Shown here: one piece after another, positions 1 to 7,843 of the stretch | Layout: the number at the start of each line of letters is the position of its first letter | How positions within the stretch are numbered: position 1 is the first letter of the stretch | NCBI GenBank assembly: GCA_043787975.1 | Contig: JAYVUK010000017.1 | Span: 123,334 to 187,333 of the forward strand | Direction of reading: 5' to 3' | DNA length: 64,000 bases | From: JAPLDA01 sp043787975 | GTDB taxonomy: Bacteria > Bacteroidota > Bacteroidia > AKYH767-A > 2013-40CM-41-45 | The notes under the pieces: model-generated | What the model saw: the letters and a program-made list of their open reading frames with translations, nothing else | Told to the model about the DNA's origin: nothing | Databases searched by the model: none | Position numbers and translations under genes: made by a program

Positions 1-2
1 CC

Positions 3-59
3 GCTTTATTTATTACACTTGCGAAGAAAATCGTTTCGGAGAAGAAAGTAAACTTGTAA
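3..59 (+). CDS. possible 3' end of an upstream gene cut by the window edge
   Basis: One plus-strand frame stays open from the window edge to a TAA at 57-59, giving a short tail ending in ...KKVNL. A second frame is open to a TAA at 62-64, so the choice is uncertain. Either way an upstream gene on the same strand probably ends just before the pirin gene. Nothing can be said about its function. Confidence 0.3.
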   Translation, partial: ALFITLAKKIVSEKKVNL

Positions 60-80
60 AATAAAAGAAAGAAAAATAAA

Positions 81-791
81 ATGCAAACAATCATCCATCG
101 TGCATCAGAAAGAGGCCATGCCAATCACGGCTGGCTGGATGCACATCACAGTTTCAGTTTTGCCAATTGGTATGATCCGTCTAAAGTTCATTTCGGATTG
201 TTACGCGTTCTGAATGATGACACCGTAGACGGAGGACAAGGCTTTGGTATGCATCCTCACAACGACATGGAAATTATTACCATCATCCTGGAAGGTGCCT
301 TGCAACACAAAGACAACATGGGAAATGGTTCTGTGATAAAACCCGGAGATGTACAGGTGATGAGTGCCGGAACCGGTGTGACGCATTCGGAATTTAATCC
401 ATCACCAACAGATAAGACGAACCTGTTTCAGCTTTGGATTTTTCCAAAAGAGGACGGGATTAAACCACACTATGATCAGAAAACTTTTTCCGTGGAAGAA
501 CGGAAAAATAAAATTCAGACGGTTGCTTCAGGTTTTAAAAAGAATGGGGAGTTGTATATCCACCAGGATGCTGCCTTATCATTGGCTAATCCTGAAAAAG
601 GAAAATCAATTACCTATTCGGTGAATAAAGAAGGCAACGGAGTTTATTTGATGGTGATCACCGGCGATGTTGAAATCAATGGAGAAAAACTTTCCCGAAG
701 AGATGCTATCGGAATTTCAGAAACTGATAGCTTTGCGATTACAGCCAATGAAAATTCTGAATTGTTGATTGTAGAAGTACCGATGAAATAA
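81..791 (+). CDS. pirin family protein
   Basis: This is a 236-residue cupin-type protein of the pirin family. Pirins are bicupins that bind iron, and some bacterial members (YhhW type) have quercetin 2,3-dioxygenase activity. The N-terminal cupin keeps the full metal set: H58 and H60 in GMHPHND, and H102 and E104 in VTHSEF, with the spacing seen in human pirin. There is no signal peptide, so it should be cytosolic. It starts at an ATG and is followed after 66 bp by a MarR-type regulator on the same strand. The pair could be a redox or stress unit, but the substrate cannot be read from sequence. Confidence 0.9.
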   Translation: MQTIIHRASERGHANHGWLDAHHSFSFANWYDPSKVHFGLLRVLNDDTVDGGQGFGMHPHNDMEIITIILEGALQHKDNMGNGSVIKPGDVQVMSAGTGVTHSEFNPSPTDKTNLFQLWIFPKEDGIKPHYDQKTFSVEERKNKIQTVASGFKKNGELYIHQDAALSLANPEKGKSITYSVNKEGNGVYLMVITGDVEINGEKLSRRDAIGISETDSFAITANENSELLIVEVPMK

Positions 792-801
792 TCCTGTTTA
801 C

Positions 802-836
802 GGTTTACAGTTTACGGTTGACGTAAACTGTAAACC
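802..836. repeat. perfect 15-bp inverted repeat between pirin and marR
   Basis: GGTTTACAGTTTACG (802-816) is followed by a 5-nt loop and its exact reverse complement (822-836). More copies of the same words (AAACTGTAAACT) follow up to 850. There is no T-run, so it is not a typical terminator. It belongs to the short palindromic filler found in many gaps of this window. Confidence 0.8.
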
Positions 837-857
837 ATAAACTGTAAACTAAAAGTT

Positions 858-1307
858 GTGAAATTAGAAGACGAAATAGTTCAAAAGAAATTCCGGAGTG
901 AAACTCATAAACTGGGAGTGAACCTGATTTTTACATTCAACTGGATTGATACTTTTCAGCAAAAATACTTTAAGAAGCATGGCGTTACTCCTCAGCAGTT
1001 TAATTTGCTGCGGATATTGCGCGGACAACATCCAAAACCTGCTACGATCAAGTTGCTGAAAGAACGGATGATTGATAAGATGAGTGACGCTTCGCGCATT
1101 GTCGAAAAATTAAGAGTGAAAGGTTTGATTGATCGACACACGTGTCCGACCGATAGAAGAAACTGCGATGTATTTATCAATGCAAAAGGCTTGAAACTTT
1201 TGGAAGACATTGACAAGGAAGAAAAACAGTTGGATGATTTTTTTTCGAACATCTCCGAACAGGAGAAAAAACATCTGAATGATTTGCTGGATAAACTTAG
1301 AGGATAA
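858..1307 (+). CDS. MarR family transcriptional regulator
   Basis: This 149-residue protein has a winged-helix MarR core. The recognition region (residues about 55-85) is followed by the wing CPTDRRNCDVFI at about 99-110, where the DxR motif of MarR proteins is visible. The C-terminal helix EEKKHLNDLLDKLRG is a typical dimerisation end. MarR proteins usually repress a neighbouring operon until a small ligand or oxidant binds. The start is GTG at 858, with no in-frame ATG near it. It lies downstream of pirin and may be co-transcribed with it. The effector is unknown. Confidence 0.85.
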   Translation: MKLEDEIVQKKFRSETHKLGVNLIFTFNWIDTFQQKYFKKHGVTPQQFNLLRILRGQHPKPATIKLLKERMIDKMSDASRIVEKLRVKGLIDRHTCPTDRRNCDVFINAKGLKLLEDIDKEEKQLDDFFSNISEQEKKHLNDLLDKLRG

Positions 1308-1321
1308 TCAAAAAACATTGG

Positions 1322-1375
1322 CCGCAGATTTTTTAAGAAGATCAATTTAAATCTGCGAATCTGCGGTCTTTTTTT
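1322..1375. terminator. probable bidirectional terminator between marR and the oxidoreductase
   Basis: CCGCAGATT (1322-1330) pairs with AATCTGCGG (1358-1366). The right arm is followed by TCTTTTTTT, and the left arm is followed by TTTTTT on the other strand. It sits between two convergent genes. The words are the same as in the 36419-36467 inverted repeat. Confidence 0.6.
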
Positions 1376-2281
1376 CTAATCTTGAAATATATTGTTTAAC
1401 GCATCCTCCACCTTTTCAAACTGAAATCTAAAACCGGCATCCCGGATTTTTTTTGCAGACACACGCTGTCCGTCCAACACAATCTTTGCCTTTTCTCCTA
1501 AAATTAATTTCAGCACAAAACCCGGAACACGAATTGGAAGAAACGGACGATTTAAAACTTTCGCAAGCGCTTTCACAAACTCTTTATTGGTTACCGGAAC
1601 TGGTGCTACAGCATTGTAAACACCAATCATTTTTTCGTCTTCAACTGCTTTCAGAAAAGCAGAACACAAATCATCGATCTGAATCCAGGACATAAATTGT
1701 TTTCCTGATCCAAGAGGAGAGCCGACAAGTAATTTTATGGGTTGTGCCATTTGAGGTAATGCTCCTCCGTCTTTTGCAAGTACAATTCCGATGCGGAGAA
1801 TGACCACACGAATCCCAATCTCAGAAAATTTATTTGCTGATGCTTCCCATTGCGTGCAGGTTTCTCCAAGAAAATCTGAAGTTGAGGAATGGGTTTCATC
1901 CATCCATTCATCACCGCAATCACCATAAATTCCGATGGCTGAAGCAGAGATAAAAATTTTGACTTGATGTGACGTTGATTTCAGTTTTTCAAAAAGAAGT
2001 TCGGCACTTTTCACGCGGCTGTCGATGATTTCAGTTTTTCTTTTTACAGTCCATCTTTTATCAGCGATGCCTGCACCGGCTAAATGAATGATCGTATCTG
2101 TTTTCTCAAATGCCTTCGGATCGATGAATTTATTTTCAACGTTCCAATGAAAACTGTTTTGATTATCCGCTTTGTTTCTTGACAGAATAGCAACACGATG
2201 ATTTTTCTCAAGTAATAATTCCGTCAGATGATTTCCAAGAAGTCCTGATCCTCCGGTAATGAGAATTTTTTTTGATGTCAT
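1376..2281 (-). CDS. TIGR01777 family NAD(P)-dependent epimerase-like oxidoreductase
   Basis: This 301-residue extended-SDR protein belongs to the YfcH/SDR39U1 group. The Rossmann start ILITGGSGLLGNHL (residues 6-19) carries the GxxGxxG nucleotide-binding motif. ISASAIGIYGD supplies the active-site serine and tyrosine region. The C-terminal DUF1731-like segment (GQRVSAKKIRDAGFRFQF) is typical of this subfamily. The family is widespread, but its physiological substrate is not established. It is a single gene on the minus strand, convergent with marR and divergent from rplM. Confidence 0.88.
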   Translation of the reverse strand: MTSKKILITGGSGLLGNHLTELLLEKNHRVAILSRNKADNQNSFHWNVENKFIDPKAFEKTDTIIHLAGAGIADKRWTVKRKTEIIDSRVKSAELLFEKLKSTSHQVKIFISASAIGIYGDCGDEWMDETHSSTSDFLGETCTQWEASANKFSEIGIRVVILRIGIVLAKDGGALPQMAQPIKLLVGSPLGSGKQFMSWIQIDDLCSAFLKAVEDEKMIGVYNAVAPVPVTNKEFVKALAKVLNRPFLPIRVPGFVLKLILGEKAKIVLDGQRVSAKKIRDAGFRFQFEKVEDALNNIFQD

Positions 2282-2445
2282 GGTGTGAAGTTACTGAGAT
2301 GATCTATAAGCAGACCTCAGATGGCCATGAAAAATCATGATCATCATGATTATCTGCGGTCTATACTTTCAAAAAGGGCCGAAACTTCCTCTGCAATTGG
2401 ACTTTTCTACAAACACAGGCTCCTTTATAAATTTTTAAAATAGTC

Positions 2446-2476
2446 TTTGGTAGAAAAGAAAATAATCCTACTTTTG
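2446..2476 (+). promoter_or_regulatory. Bacteroidota-type promoter of the rplM-rpsI-rpsB-tsf operon
   Basis: TTTG at 2446-2449 and TACTTTTG at 2469-2476 match the -33 TTTG and -7 TAnnTTTG elements with a 19-bp spacer. The leader of about 65 nt contains the hairpin TCCCG...CGGGA near 2493-2510. That hairpin resembles the CCCGATAAnnATCGGG repeat seen elsewhere, and could also act as an autogenous leader. Confidence 0.7.
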
Positions 2477-2546
2477 CGTCCCCTTTGGGAATCCCGATAA
2501 TAACCGGGAGATTTTATAGTAAAATCCTTAAAAATACCTCATTAAA

Positions 2547-2993
2547 GTGGAAGCATTAAGTTATAAAACCATTTCAGCAAATGATAAGACAGTTACCAAA
2601 AATTGGGTAATTGTAGATGCTGAAGATCAGATTCTTGGCCGCCTTACTTCACAGGTGGCATCCATGATTCGCGGAAAACATAAGACAAACTTTACTCCTC
2701 ACGTGGATTGTGGCGATAACGTAATTGTTATCAATGCCGCAAAAATAAAAATGACGGGTAAGAAGTGGGATGATAAAGAATACGTTCGTTACACCGGATA
2801 TCCCGGAGGACAGCGTTTCGCTACCCCTACTGAGTGGTTGAAGAAAAATCCTGCGTTGATCATAGAGCACGCTGTAAGAGGCATGTTGCCGAAAACAAAA
2901 TTAGGTCACGCTATCTTCGGTAATCTACATGTATATCCGGGCGCAGAACATCCGCACACAGCTCAGAAACCAAAAGCCATTAAATTTTCATAA
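2547..2993 (+). CDS. rplM: 50S ribosomal protein L13 (uL13)
   Basis: This is a full-length 148-residue L13, an early-assembly protein of the large subunit. Recognisable family blocks are NWVIVDAEDQILGRL, MIRGKHK...HVDCGDNVIVINA, YTGYPGG and AVRGMLPKTKLG. The start is GTG at 2547, which gives the expected N-terminus, and no in-frame ATG lies nearby. It is the first gene of the rplM-rpsI-rpsB-tsf set, an order usual in Bacteroidota, and a good promoter lies 70 bp upstream. Confidence 0.97.
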   Translation: MEALSYKTISANDKTVTKNWVIVDAEDQILGRLTSQVASMIRGKHKTNFTPHVDCGDNVIVINAAKIKMTGKKWDDKEYVRYTGYPGGQRFATPTEWLKKNPALIIEHAVRGMLPKTKLGHAIFGNLHVYPGAEHPHTAQKPKAIKFS

Positions 2994-3008
2994 TAGTAAT
3001 AGAAAAGC

Positions 3009-3395
3009 ATGTCAATAACACATTCCATCGGAAGAAGAAAAACATCCATTGCCCGCATCTATTTACAGGCAGGTAACGGAACCATCACCGTAAACGCACG
3101 CGATTACAAAGAGTATTTCCCTACAGGACCTCTTCAATACATTGTGAACCAGTCGCAGGAAGCCATCAATGCAAAAGACGCATACAATATTGTGGTGAAT
3201 GTAAACGGTGGCGGAATTACCGGACAGGCAGAAGCAGTTCGCCTGGCGGTAGCCCGTGCTCTTGTGAAAATCAACGAGGAAAATAAACCGGCGCTTCGTA
3301 AAGCAGGTTTGTTAACTCGCGATCCACGTATGGTTGAAAGAAAGAAACCAGGTCAGAAGAAAGCAAGAAAGAGATTCCAGTTTAGTAAACGTTAA
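3009..3395 (+). CDS. rpsI: 30S ribosomal protein S9 (uS9)
   Basis: This 128-residue S9 has the conserved GRRKTSIARIYL start, NVNGGGITGQAEAVRLAVARAL in the middle, and the basic C-terminal tail KKPGQKKARKRFQFSKR that reaches the tRNA in the P site. It starts 15 bp after rplM and is clearly co-transcribed with it. All expected regions are present. Confidence 0.97.
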   Translation: MSITHSIGRRKTSIARIYLQAGNGTITVNARDYKEYFPTGPLQYIVNQSQEAINAKDAYNIVVNVNGGGITGQAEAVRLAVARALVKINEENKPALRKAGLLTRDPRMVERKKPGQKKARKRFQFSKR

Positions 3396-3396
3396 T

Positions 3397-3490
3397 CAAT
3401 TAGAAAATTAGTCGATTTGATAATTTGATAATATAAGTATCGCTTTATCAATTCTCACATTATCAAATTATCACATTATCACATCAACAA
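3397..3490. repeat. AT-rich palindromic repeat in the rpsI-rpsB gap
   Basis: The gap is built from permutations of TTTGATAATTTGATAAT, followed by the complementary words ATTATCAAATTATCACATTATC. The two halves can fold on each other. It lies inside an operon and lacks a GC-rich stem, so it is unlikely to be a strong terminator. Confidence 0.6.
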
Positions 3491-3492
3491 AC

Positions 3493-4413
3493 ATGTCAAG
3501 AGTTTCATACCAGGAATTATTAGATTCAGGTGCGCACTTCGGTCACCTTAAAAGCAAGTGGAATCCGAAAATGGCTCCATACATTTTCATGGAAGCACGC
3601 GGCATCCACATCATCGACCTCAACAAAACTGTTGCGAAAATCGATGAAGCTGCAAACGCCCTGAAACAAATTGCAAAATCAGGAAAGAAGATTCTATTCG
3701 TGGCTACGAAAAAACAAGCAAAGGAAATTGTAACGAATGCTTCAACGCGCGTTGGAATGCCTTTCATCGTTGAGCGCTGGCCGGGCGGAATGCTCACCAA
3801 TTTCTCTACTGTACGTAAGTCAGTAAAGAAAATGACGGGCTTCGACAAAATGGCGACTGACGGAACTTTTGAAAACATCTCGAAAAAAGAACGTCTTCAG
3901 ATTACCCGCCAAAAAGCGAAAATGGAAAAATTTCTCGGAAGCATCATTGATCTTTCCCGTCTTCCGGCTGCATTATTTATTGTTGACACCATGAAAGAGC
4001 ACATTGCTGTTTCTGAAGCACGTAAATTAAACATCCCAACTTTCGCGATTACCGATACCAATACAGATCCTACACAGGTTGACTTTGCAATTCCTGCAAA
4101 CGACGATGCTACAAAATCAATTGCACTCATCGTTGAAACGATGGTGAAAGCAATCGAAGAAGGATTGGCTGAACGCAAACAGGATAAGGAACTGGAAAAA
4201 GAAAAAGAAGCTGACGGAGGCGAAGTTGCTGTTGAAGACGGTACTGAAAAAGTATATGCTGCAACCGGTGATGAAGAAGAGCCTGAAGTGCTTACTGCTG
4301 AAAAACCGAAAACCAATCTTCGTCCGCGTAAAGCAGGACCGGGAGCAGGTAAGCCTGGAGGCGCAGGAAAACCGGGCGGTTCCAGCAGACCAGGTCCAAG
4401 GAAAAAAGATTAA
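3493..4413 (+). CDS. rpsB: 30S ribosomal protein S2 (uS2) with extended C-terminal tail
   Basis: This S2 protein has 306 residues. The core (about 1-225) shows LLDSGAHFGHLKSKWNPKM, the RWPGGMLTNF block and FAITDTNTDP. From about residue 226 it carries an extra tail of some 80 residues. The tail is first rich in K/E, then acidic, then a G/P/K-rich run (GPGAGKPGGAGKPGG) ending RPGPRKKD. The tail makes it longer than the E. coli protein (about 240) and is probably disordered. It sits in the operon between rpsI and tsf. Confidence 0.97.
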   Translation: MSRVSYQELLDSGAHFGHLKSKWNPKMAPYIFMEARGIHIIDLNKTVAKIDEAANALKQIAKSGKKILFVATKKQAKEIVTNASTRVGMPFIVERWPGGMLTNFSTVRKSVKKMTGFDKMATDGTFENISKKERLQITRQKAKMEKFLGSIIDLSRLPAALFIVDTMKEHIAVSEARKLNIPTFAITDTNTDPTQVDFAIPANDDATKSIALIVETMVKAIEEGLAERKQDKELEKEKEADGGEVAVEDGTEKVYAATGDEEEPEVLTAEKPKTNLRPRKAGPGAGKPGGAGKPGGSSRPGPRKKD

Positions 4414-4476
4414 TCATCTTTTCTCTTACCATCTTTTAAAAAACAATATTCAACATTTAATAATTAAAACAACGTA

Positions 4477-5313
4477 ATGACAACTATAACCATTACAGCT
4501 ACTGACGTGAACAAGCTTCGCCAACAAACCGGAGCCGGTATGATGGATTGCAAGAAAGCGCTGATGGAAGCCAACGGTGATTTCGAAGCAGCGATAGATA
4601 TACTCAGAAAAAAGGGACAAAAGATTGCAGCGAACCGCCAGGATCGTGAAGCAAAAGAAGGATACGTTTTCGGTAAAGTAACGGCTGACGGAAAACGTGG
4701 CGCTGTCGTTTCAGTGTGCTGCGAAACAGATTTCGTAGCGAAGAACGCTGACTTCATTAAATATGGCGAAAGCATTCTTGATCTTGCCGTTCAGCATAAT
4801 CCTTCAACTGTTGACGAACTGAAAGCATTGAAACTTGGTCATCGTACTGTTGGTGATACACTCGTTGACCAGATGGGAAAAATCGGTGAGAAGATTGACG
4901 TGGTGGATTTCCAAAATGTTTCTGCTGCAAAAGTGATTGTATACAACCATCCCGGAAATAAACTCACTTCGATGATTGCTTTCAACGAAGCTCCTGCAGG
5001 AATTGATGAAGCCGGAAGAGACGTAGCGATGCAGGTTGCAGCGATGGCTCCTGTAGCGATTGACAAAGACGATGTAGATCAGAAAATGATTGAGCGCGAA
5101 ATTGAAATCGGAAAAGACCAGGCTCGCCAGGAAGGCAAACCTGAAAACATGATTGAGAAAATCGCTTTAGGCAAACTGAATAAATTCTACAACGAATACA
5201 CTTTATTAAACCAGGTATTCATCAAGGATGAAAAGAAAACCATCCGACAGTTTTTAGAAGGCCTTGACAAAGGCCTGAAGATAACTGCTATGAAAAGAGT
5301 GAAGCTTGGGTAA
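4477..5313 (+). CDS. tsf: elongation factor Ts
   Basis: EF-Ts (278 residues) is the guanine nucleotide exchange factor for EF-Tu. The N-terminal UBA-like module VNKLRQQTGAGMMDCKKALMEANGDFE is followed by the core signature VCCETDFVAKN, which contains the TDFV motif that contacts EF-Tu. It starts at ATG 4477, 63 bp after rpsB, and is the last gene before a strong terminator. Confidence 0.97.
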   Translation: MTTITITATDVNKLRQQTGAGMMDCKKALMEANGDFEAAIDILRKKGQKIAANRQDREAKEGYVFGKVTADGKRGAVVSVCCETDFVAKNADFIKYGESILDLAVQHNPSTVDELKALKLGHRTVGDTLVDQMGKIGEKIDVVDFQNVSAAKVIVYNHPGNKLTSMIAFNEAPAGIDEAGRDVAMQVAAMAPVAIDKDDVDQKMIEREIEIGKDQARQEGKPENMIEKIALGKLNKFYNEYTLLNQVFIKDEKKTIRQFLEGLDKGLKITAMKRVKLG

Positions 5314-5337
5314 GGAAAGCTAAGTTCATGAAAATTG

Positions 5338-5373
5338 AAAACGTCCCGAAGAAACACTTCGGGACGTTTTTTG
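5338..5373 (+). terminator. rho-independent terminator after tsf
   Basis: ACGTCCCGAAG (5341-5351), a 5-nt loop and CTTCGGGACGT (5357-5367) form a perfect 11-bp stem, extended by A/T pairs on both sides. A T-run follows. It closes the rplM-tsf operon and marks the left edge of the accessory island. Confidence 0.93.
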
Positions 5374-5425
5374 TTTTTGGGAAATTTAGTGTCGTTATCC
5401 TTATATTCGTTTAGGATTTTTGTTC

Positions 5426-6109
5426 ATGGCTAAACCAACTACAAGTAACATAAAATATTTACAAGCATTTTTACTTGATTGGTTTTATTCTAATGGTAGA
5501 AAATTTCCATGGAGAAATAAATCCATTACTAACTATCAGAAGGTGATTGCCGAAGTTCTATTACAAAGAACAAAAGCTGAAACAATAGCTAAGTTTTACC
5601 CACAGTTTATTAAAGATTTTTCAAATTGGAAATCTTTGGCGGATGCTGATGTAAAAAAGATTGAAAAATATCTTGTTCCAATTGGTTTGTATCGACAGCG
5701 GTCTGTTCGCTTAAAGAATTTGGCTATAGAAATGGTAAAACGAAATGGTCGATTACCAAAAGATAGGGCAGATCTTGAATCAATTCCATTCATGGGACAA
5801 TACACTGCAAATGCAGTTGAGCTCGTGGTTTTTAACCAACCAAGTCCATTGGTTGATGTAAACATGGCTCGAGTCATAGAAAGATATTTCCAGAAAAGAA
5901 AAATGGCTGACATTCGCTATGATCCATTTTTGCAATTGCTTTCAAGAAAAATTGTCGACAGTAAAAAAGCGAAAGAAATTAATTGGGGTATACTTGACTA
6001 TGCTGCTTTAATCTGCGCTGCTAAAAGTCCTAAATGTAATTTATGTAAACTTGCAAGAAATTGTAACTTCAATACCAAATATGGCACAGGCGGATGTTAT
6101 ACTAACTAA
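5426..6109 (+). CDS. HhH-GPD DNA glycosylase of the MutY/Mig type, probable T:G mismatch glycosylase
   Basis: This 227-residue protein belongs to the endonuclease III/MutY superfamily. Numbered from the TTG two codons upstream, it has a helix-hairpin-helix at about 118-130 (PFMGQYTA), the catalytic Asp D146 (PLVDVNMARV) and a 4Fe-4S set C199-x6-C206-x2-C209-x5-C215. The position that is Lys120 in endonuclease III is Tyr here (Y128, GQYT). Mig.MthI, the thymine glycosylase tied to a GGCC restriction-modification system in Methanothermobacter, also has Tyr there. The catalytic-Glu region of MutY is present as AEVLLQRT. There is no MutY C-terminal NUDIX-like domain. ATG 5426 is preferred over the upstream TTG. 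The gene is AT-rich and overlaps the next gene by 29 nt. A 5mC methyltransferase is encoded nearby, so repair of deaminated 5mC is the most likely role (inference). Confidence 0.85.
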   Translation: MAKPTTSNIKYLQAFLLDWFYSNGRKFPWRNKSITNYQKVIAEVLLQRTKAETIAKFYPQFIKDFSNWKSLADADVKKIEKYLVPIGLYRQRSVRLKNLAIEMVKRNGRLPKDRADLESIPFMGQYTANAVELVVFNQPSPLVDVNMARVIERYFQKRKMADIRYDPFLQLLSRKIVDSKKAKEINWGILDYAALICAAKSPKCNLCKLARNCNFNTKYGTGGCYTN

Positions 6110-6665
6110 GGTTTATAATCATCTTCATATTCAAAACTTAACTGATGCAGAAAAGTATGGCCGAATCAATGATATTGTCCTAAGACTTCAACAATTAAAT
6201 CAGCAGTCCGCCATTAATGTAAAAACTACCGGTACAATCTCTGAGCGATTGTGCGAATTGGCATTGCGAGCACAAGTGCCTGGGTATTCTAGAATCACTG
6301 AGGAATGGAACTGGATGGCTGATTTTTCGCTTCTAGGAAAGCCTTTTAATTTGCTAGTTTCTGTTAAGAGTTTCAAAGCCAAAGAGAGATTATTAGTTAG
6401 TGGAAGTGGAAATATTTTATCTCCTTCAGTTGGCTGGGGCTTGTTTGATGATATAAATGAATGGACTGAAGATAGAGTTAGGAAATATTTGTATAGGGGC
6501 TTCATTGGTATTTATATGCCCACAAATTTATATGGACAACTTTCAGCTCAATCAAGACGTGTTAATAACATCAATGGTAAACGTCTACTTAGAAAAATTG
6601 AGAATTTTATGAGGGACTTAGACAATGCTCTTGAAAATAATAAAATAAATATTCTTGCTTTTTAG
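6081..6665 (+). CDS. unrecognised 194-residue protein, candidate PD-(D/E)xK restriction nuclease
   Basis: I do not recognise the family. The start is taken at ATG 6081, inside the end of the glycosylase gene, which implies translational coupling. A helix GTISERLCELAL is followed by MADFSLLGKPFNLLVSVKSF. This reads as an Asp, a short hairpin and an S-x-K, a degenerate form of the D...(D/E)xK nuclease core, with the upstream Glu helix many such enzymes have. Next come GSGNILSPSVGWGLF and a basic C-terminal helix region. Its stop overlaps the stop of the convergent MvaI-like gene by 4 bp. Position suggests a restriction endonuclease or accessory factor of the same system, but this is inference. 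Confidence 0.5.
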   Translation: MAQADVILTKVYNHLHIQNLTDAEKYGRINDIVLRLQQLNQQSAINVKTTGTISERLCELALRAQVPGYSRITEEWNWMADFSLLGKPFNLLVSVKSFKAKERLLVSGSGNILSPSVGWGLFDDINEWTEDRVRKYLYRGFIGIYMPTNLYGQLSAQSRRVNNINGKRLLRKIENFMRDLDNALENNKINILAF

Positions 6666-7837
6666 ATGAGCGAATAAGTTTTACTTGGAGGAAAAAGCAA
6701 ACTCAACGAGTTCGGTTTCATTTTGAAAATTGGTCCTTTCTCAACAACACCTCCAGTTGATTTTCTTTTTATTAAATGATCAAGTGTGATAATTCCTTGT
6801 TCTACTAAAATATCAAATTGAGACGCAATTGGTTTACGAGTGTGTTCAACCTTATTGTATTGAAAATGCTCTTTACCATCAACCAAAATTGGAGTGGCTC
6901 CAATCCAAAAAATTTCGTTGTGTTTTTCAAGTAAGCGATTATGAAGAGTTTCTAAACTCCAAACAAGAAAATCATTGATCGCCGGTTTATCAGAATTTTC
7001 AATCAATTGATTAATCTTTGGATCCATTCTGAGCATCAAGCCTTGTGAGTTTCGTACAATAGCAGAGACTGTGCAATACAATTTGAAATCAGAACCTCGG
7101 TTGTAACCGAACGCTTTTAAAATCTCTGCTGAACTTTTAAGCCTGCTAAGCTTCCAGTCTGGCACTTGGGCAAACAAGTTTTTCCTGTTTCCTCTTTTAT
7201 CTCGATATGATTTCAACTCAATGCCTTTGTAATCTGGCTTCTTTGACGAATTAATCTCAACCCCTAAAAGTGTTTCAAGAGTTCGGCCAATTGCAGTGTC
7301 CGCATTTAACATTGCTGGAACTGGTTTAGTAGCAATTTTGTAGAGCAATCTTAAGAGTTCTTCTGCAACCTCATTTGAAATTTTGTTTAACTGGTTCACC
7401 AACTCTTGCAAAGGATTTGATTGCTTTGCCTCTAACAATTTCTTTAAATCAAGTTGAGTAATATTCAACACATACAAAACACTTTCAAACTCAATGATGC
7501 TGAGAATGTCATTTGCTTTTGCATAATCACCCAAACCCTTAAACCAAATTCGTGGGTCACCTTTTTTTGTTACTGGCCGATAGAGTGACGCAATAAAAGG
7601 AATCAATTTGTTTTGCGAAATCAAGTAAGCAGCTACCTGTATTTTATTTTCGGGGCCTTGCTTCTGAAATTCATAGTCATGAACCGATTTTGATTTTAAG
7701 TACATGCGTACAGAACCTGTCGCATCCATGATTGACTTTTGCAAACCGTTTTGTGTTGGCTCAATGAGTATAAGCTCGACAGATTTTTCTGTAAGTAATT
7801 TTATCCTGTTTATTTCAACGGTGGAAAGTTGCCTCAT
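6662..7837 (-). CDS. MvaI/BcnI-family type II restriction endonuclease with extra N-terminal domain
   Basis: This protein has about 391 residues. The C-terminal half (about 175-391) matches the MvaI/BcnI family of monomeric, MutH-like endonucleases that cut CCNGG-type sites. It shows GRTLETLLGVEIN, the catalytic set D203-x4-E208-x-K210 in KPDYKGIELKS, then LFAQVPDWK and SQGLMLRMD. MvaI and BcnI themselves are about 240 residues. The first 165 residues here (with YLKSKS and GDPRIWFKGLGDYA) are an additional domain, possibly for DNA or effector binding. ATG 7837 is preferred over the adjacent TTG at 7840. It lies 6 bp after the methyltransferase stop, so the two are co-transcribed methyltransferase first. 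CCWGG- or CCSGG-like specificity is inferred from family only. Confidence 0.8.
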   Translation of the reverse strand: MRQLSTVEINRIKLLTEKSVELILIEPTQNGLQKSIMDATGSVRMYLKSKSVHDYEFQKQGPENKIQVAAYLISQNKLIPFIASLYRPVTKKGDPRIWFKGLGDYAKANDILSIIEFESVLYVLNITQLDLKKLLEAKQSNPLQELVNQLNKISNEVAEELLRLLYKIATKPVPAMLNADTAIGRTLETLLGVEINSSKKPDYKGIELKSYRDKRGNRKNLFAQVPDWKLSRLKSSAEILKAFGYNRGSDFKLYCTVSAIVRNSQGLMLRMDPKINQLIENSDKPAINDFLVWSLETLHNRLLEKHNEIFWIGATPILVDGKEHFQYNKVEHTRKPIASQFDILVEQGIITLDHLIKRKSTGGVVEKGPIFKMKPNSLSLLFPPSKTYSLI

Positions 7838-7843
7838 CAATAA

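Noticed and set aside
2490..2515. Specific ribosomal-protein leader RNA before rplM
   Set aside because: The hairpin is equally well explained as a diverged CCCGATAAnnATCGGG repeat; without a covariance search I did not call a leader.
3397..3490. Possible CRISPR-like array in the rpsI-rpsB gap and similar AT-rich gaps
   Set aside because: The repeated words are short, overlapping and palindromic, have no unique spacers, and no cas genes are present.
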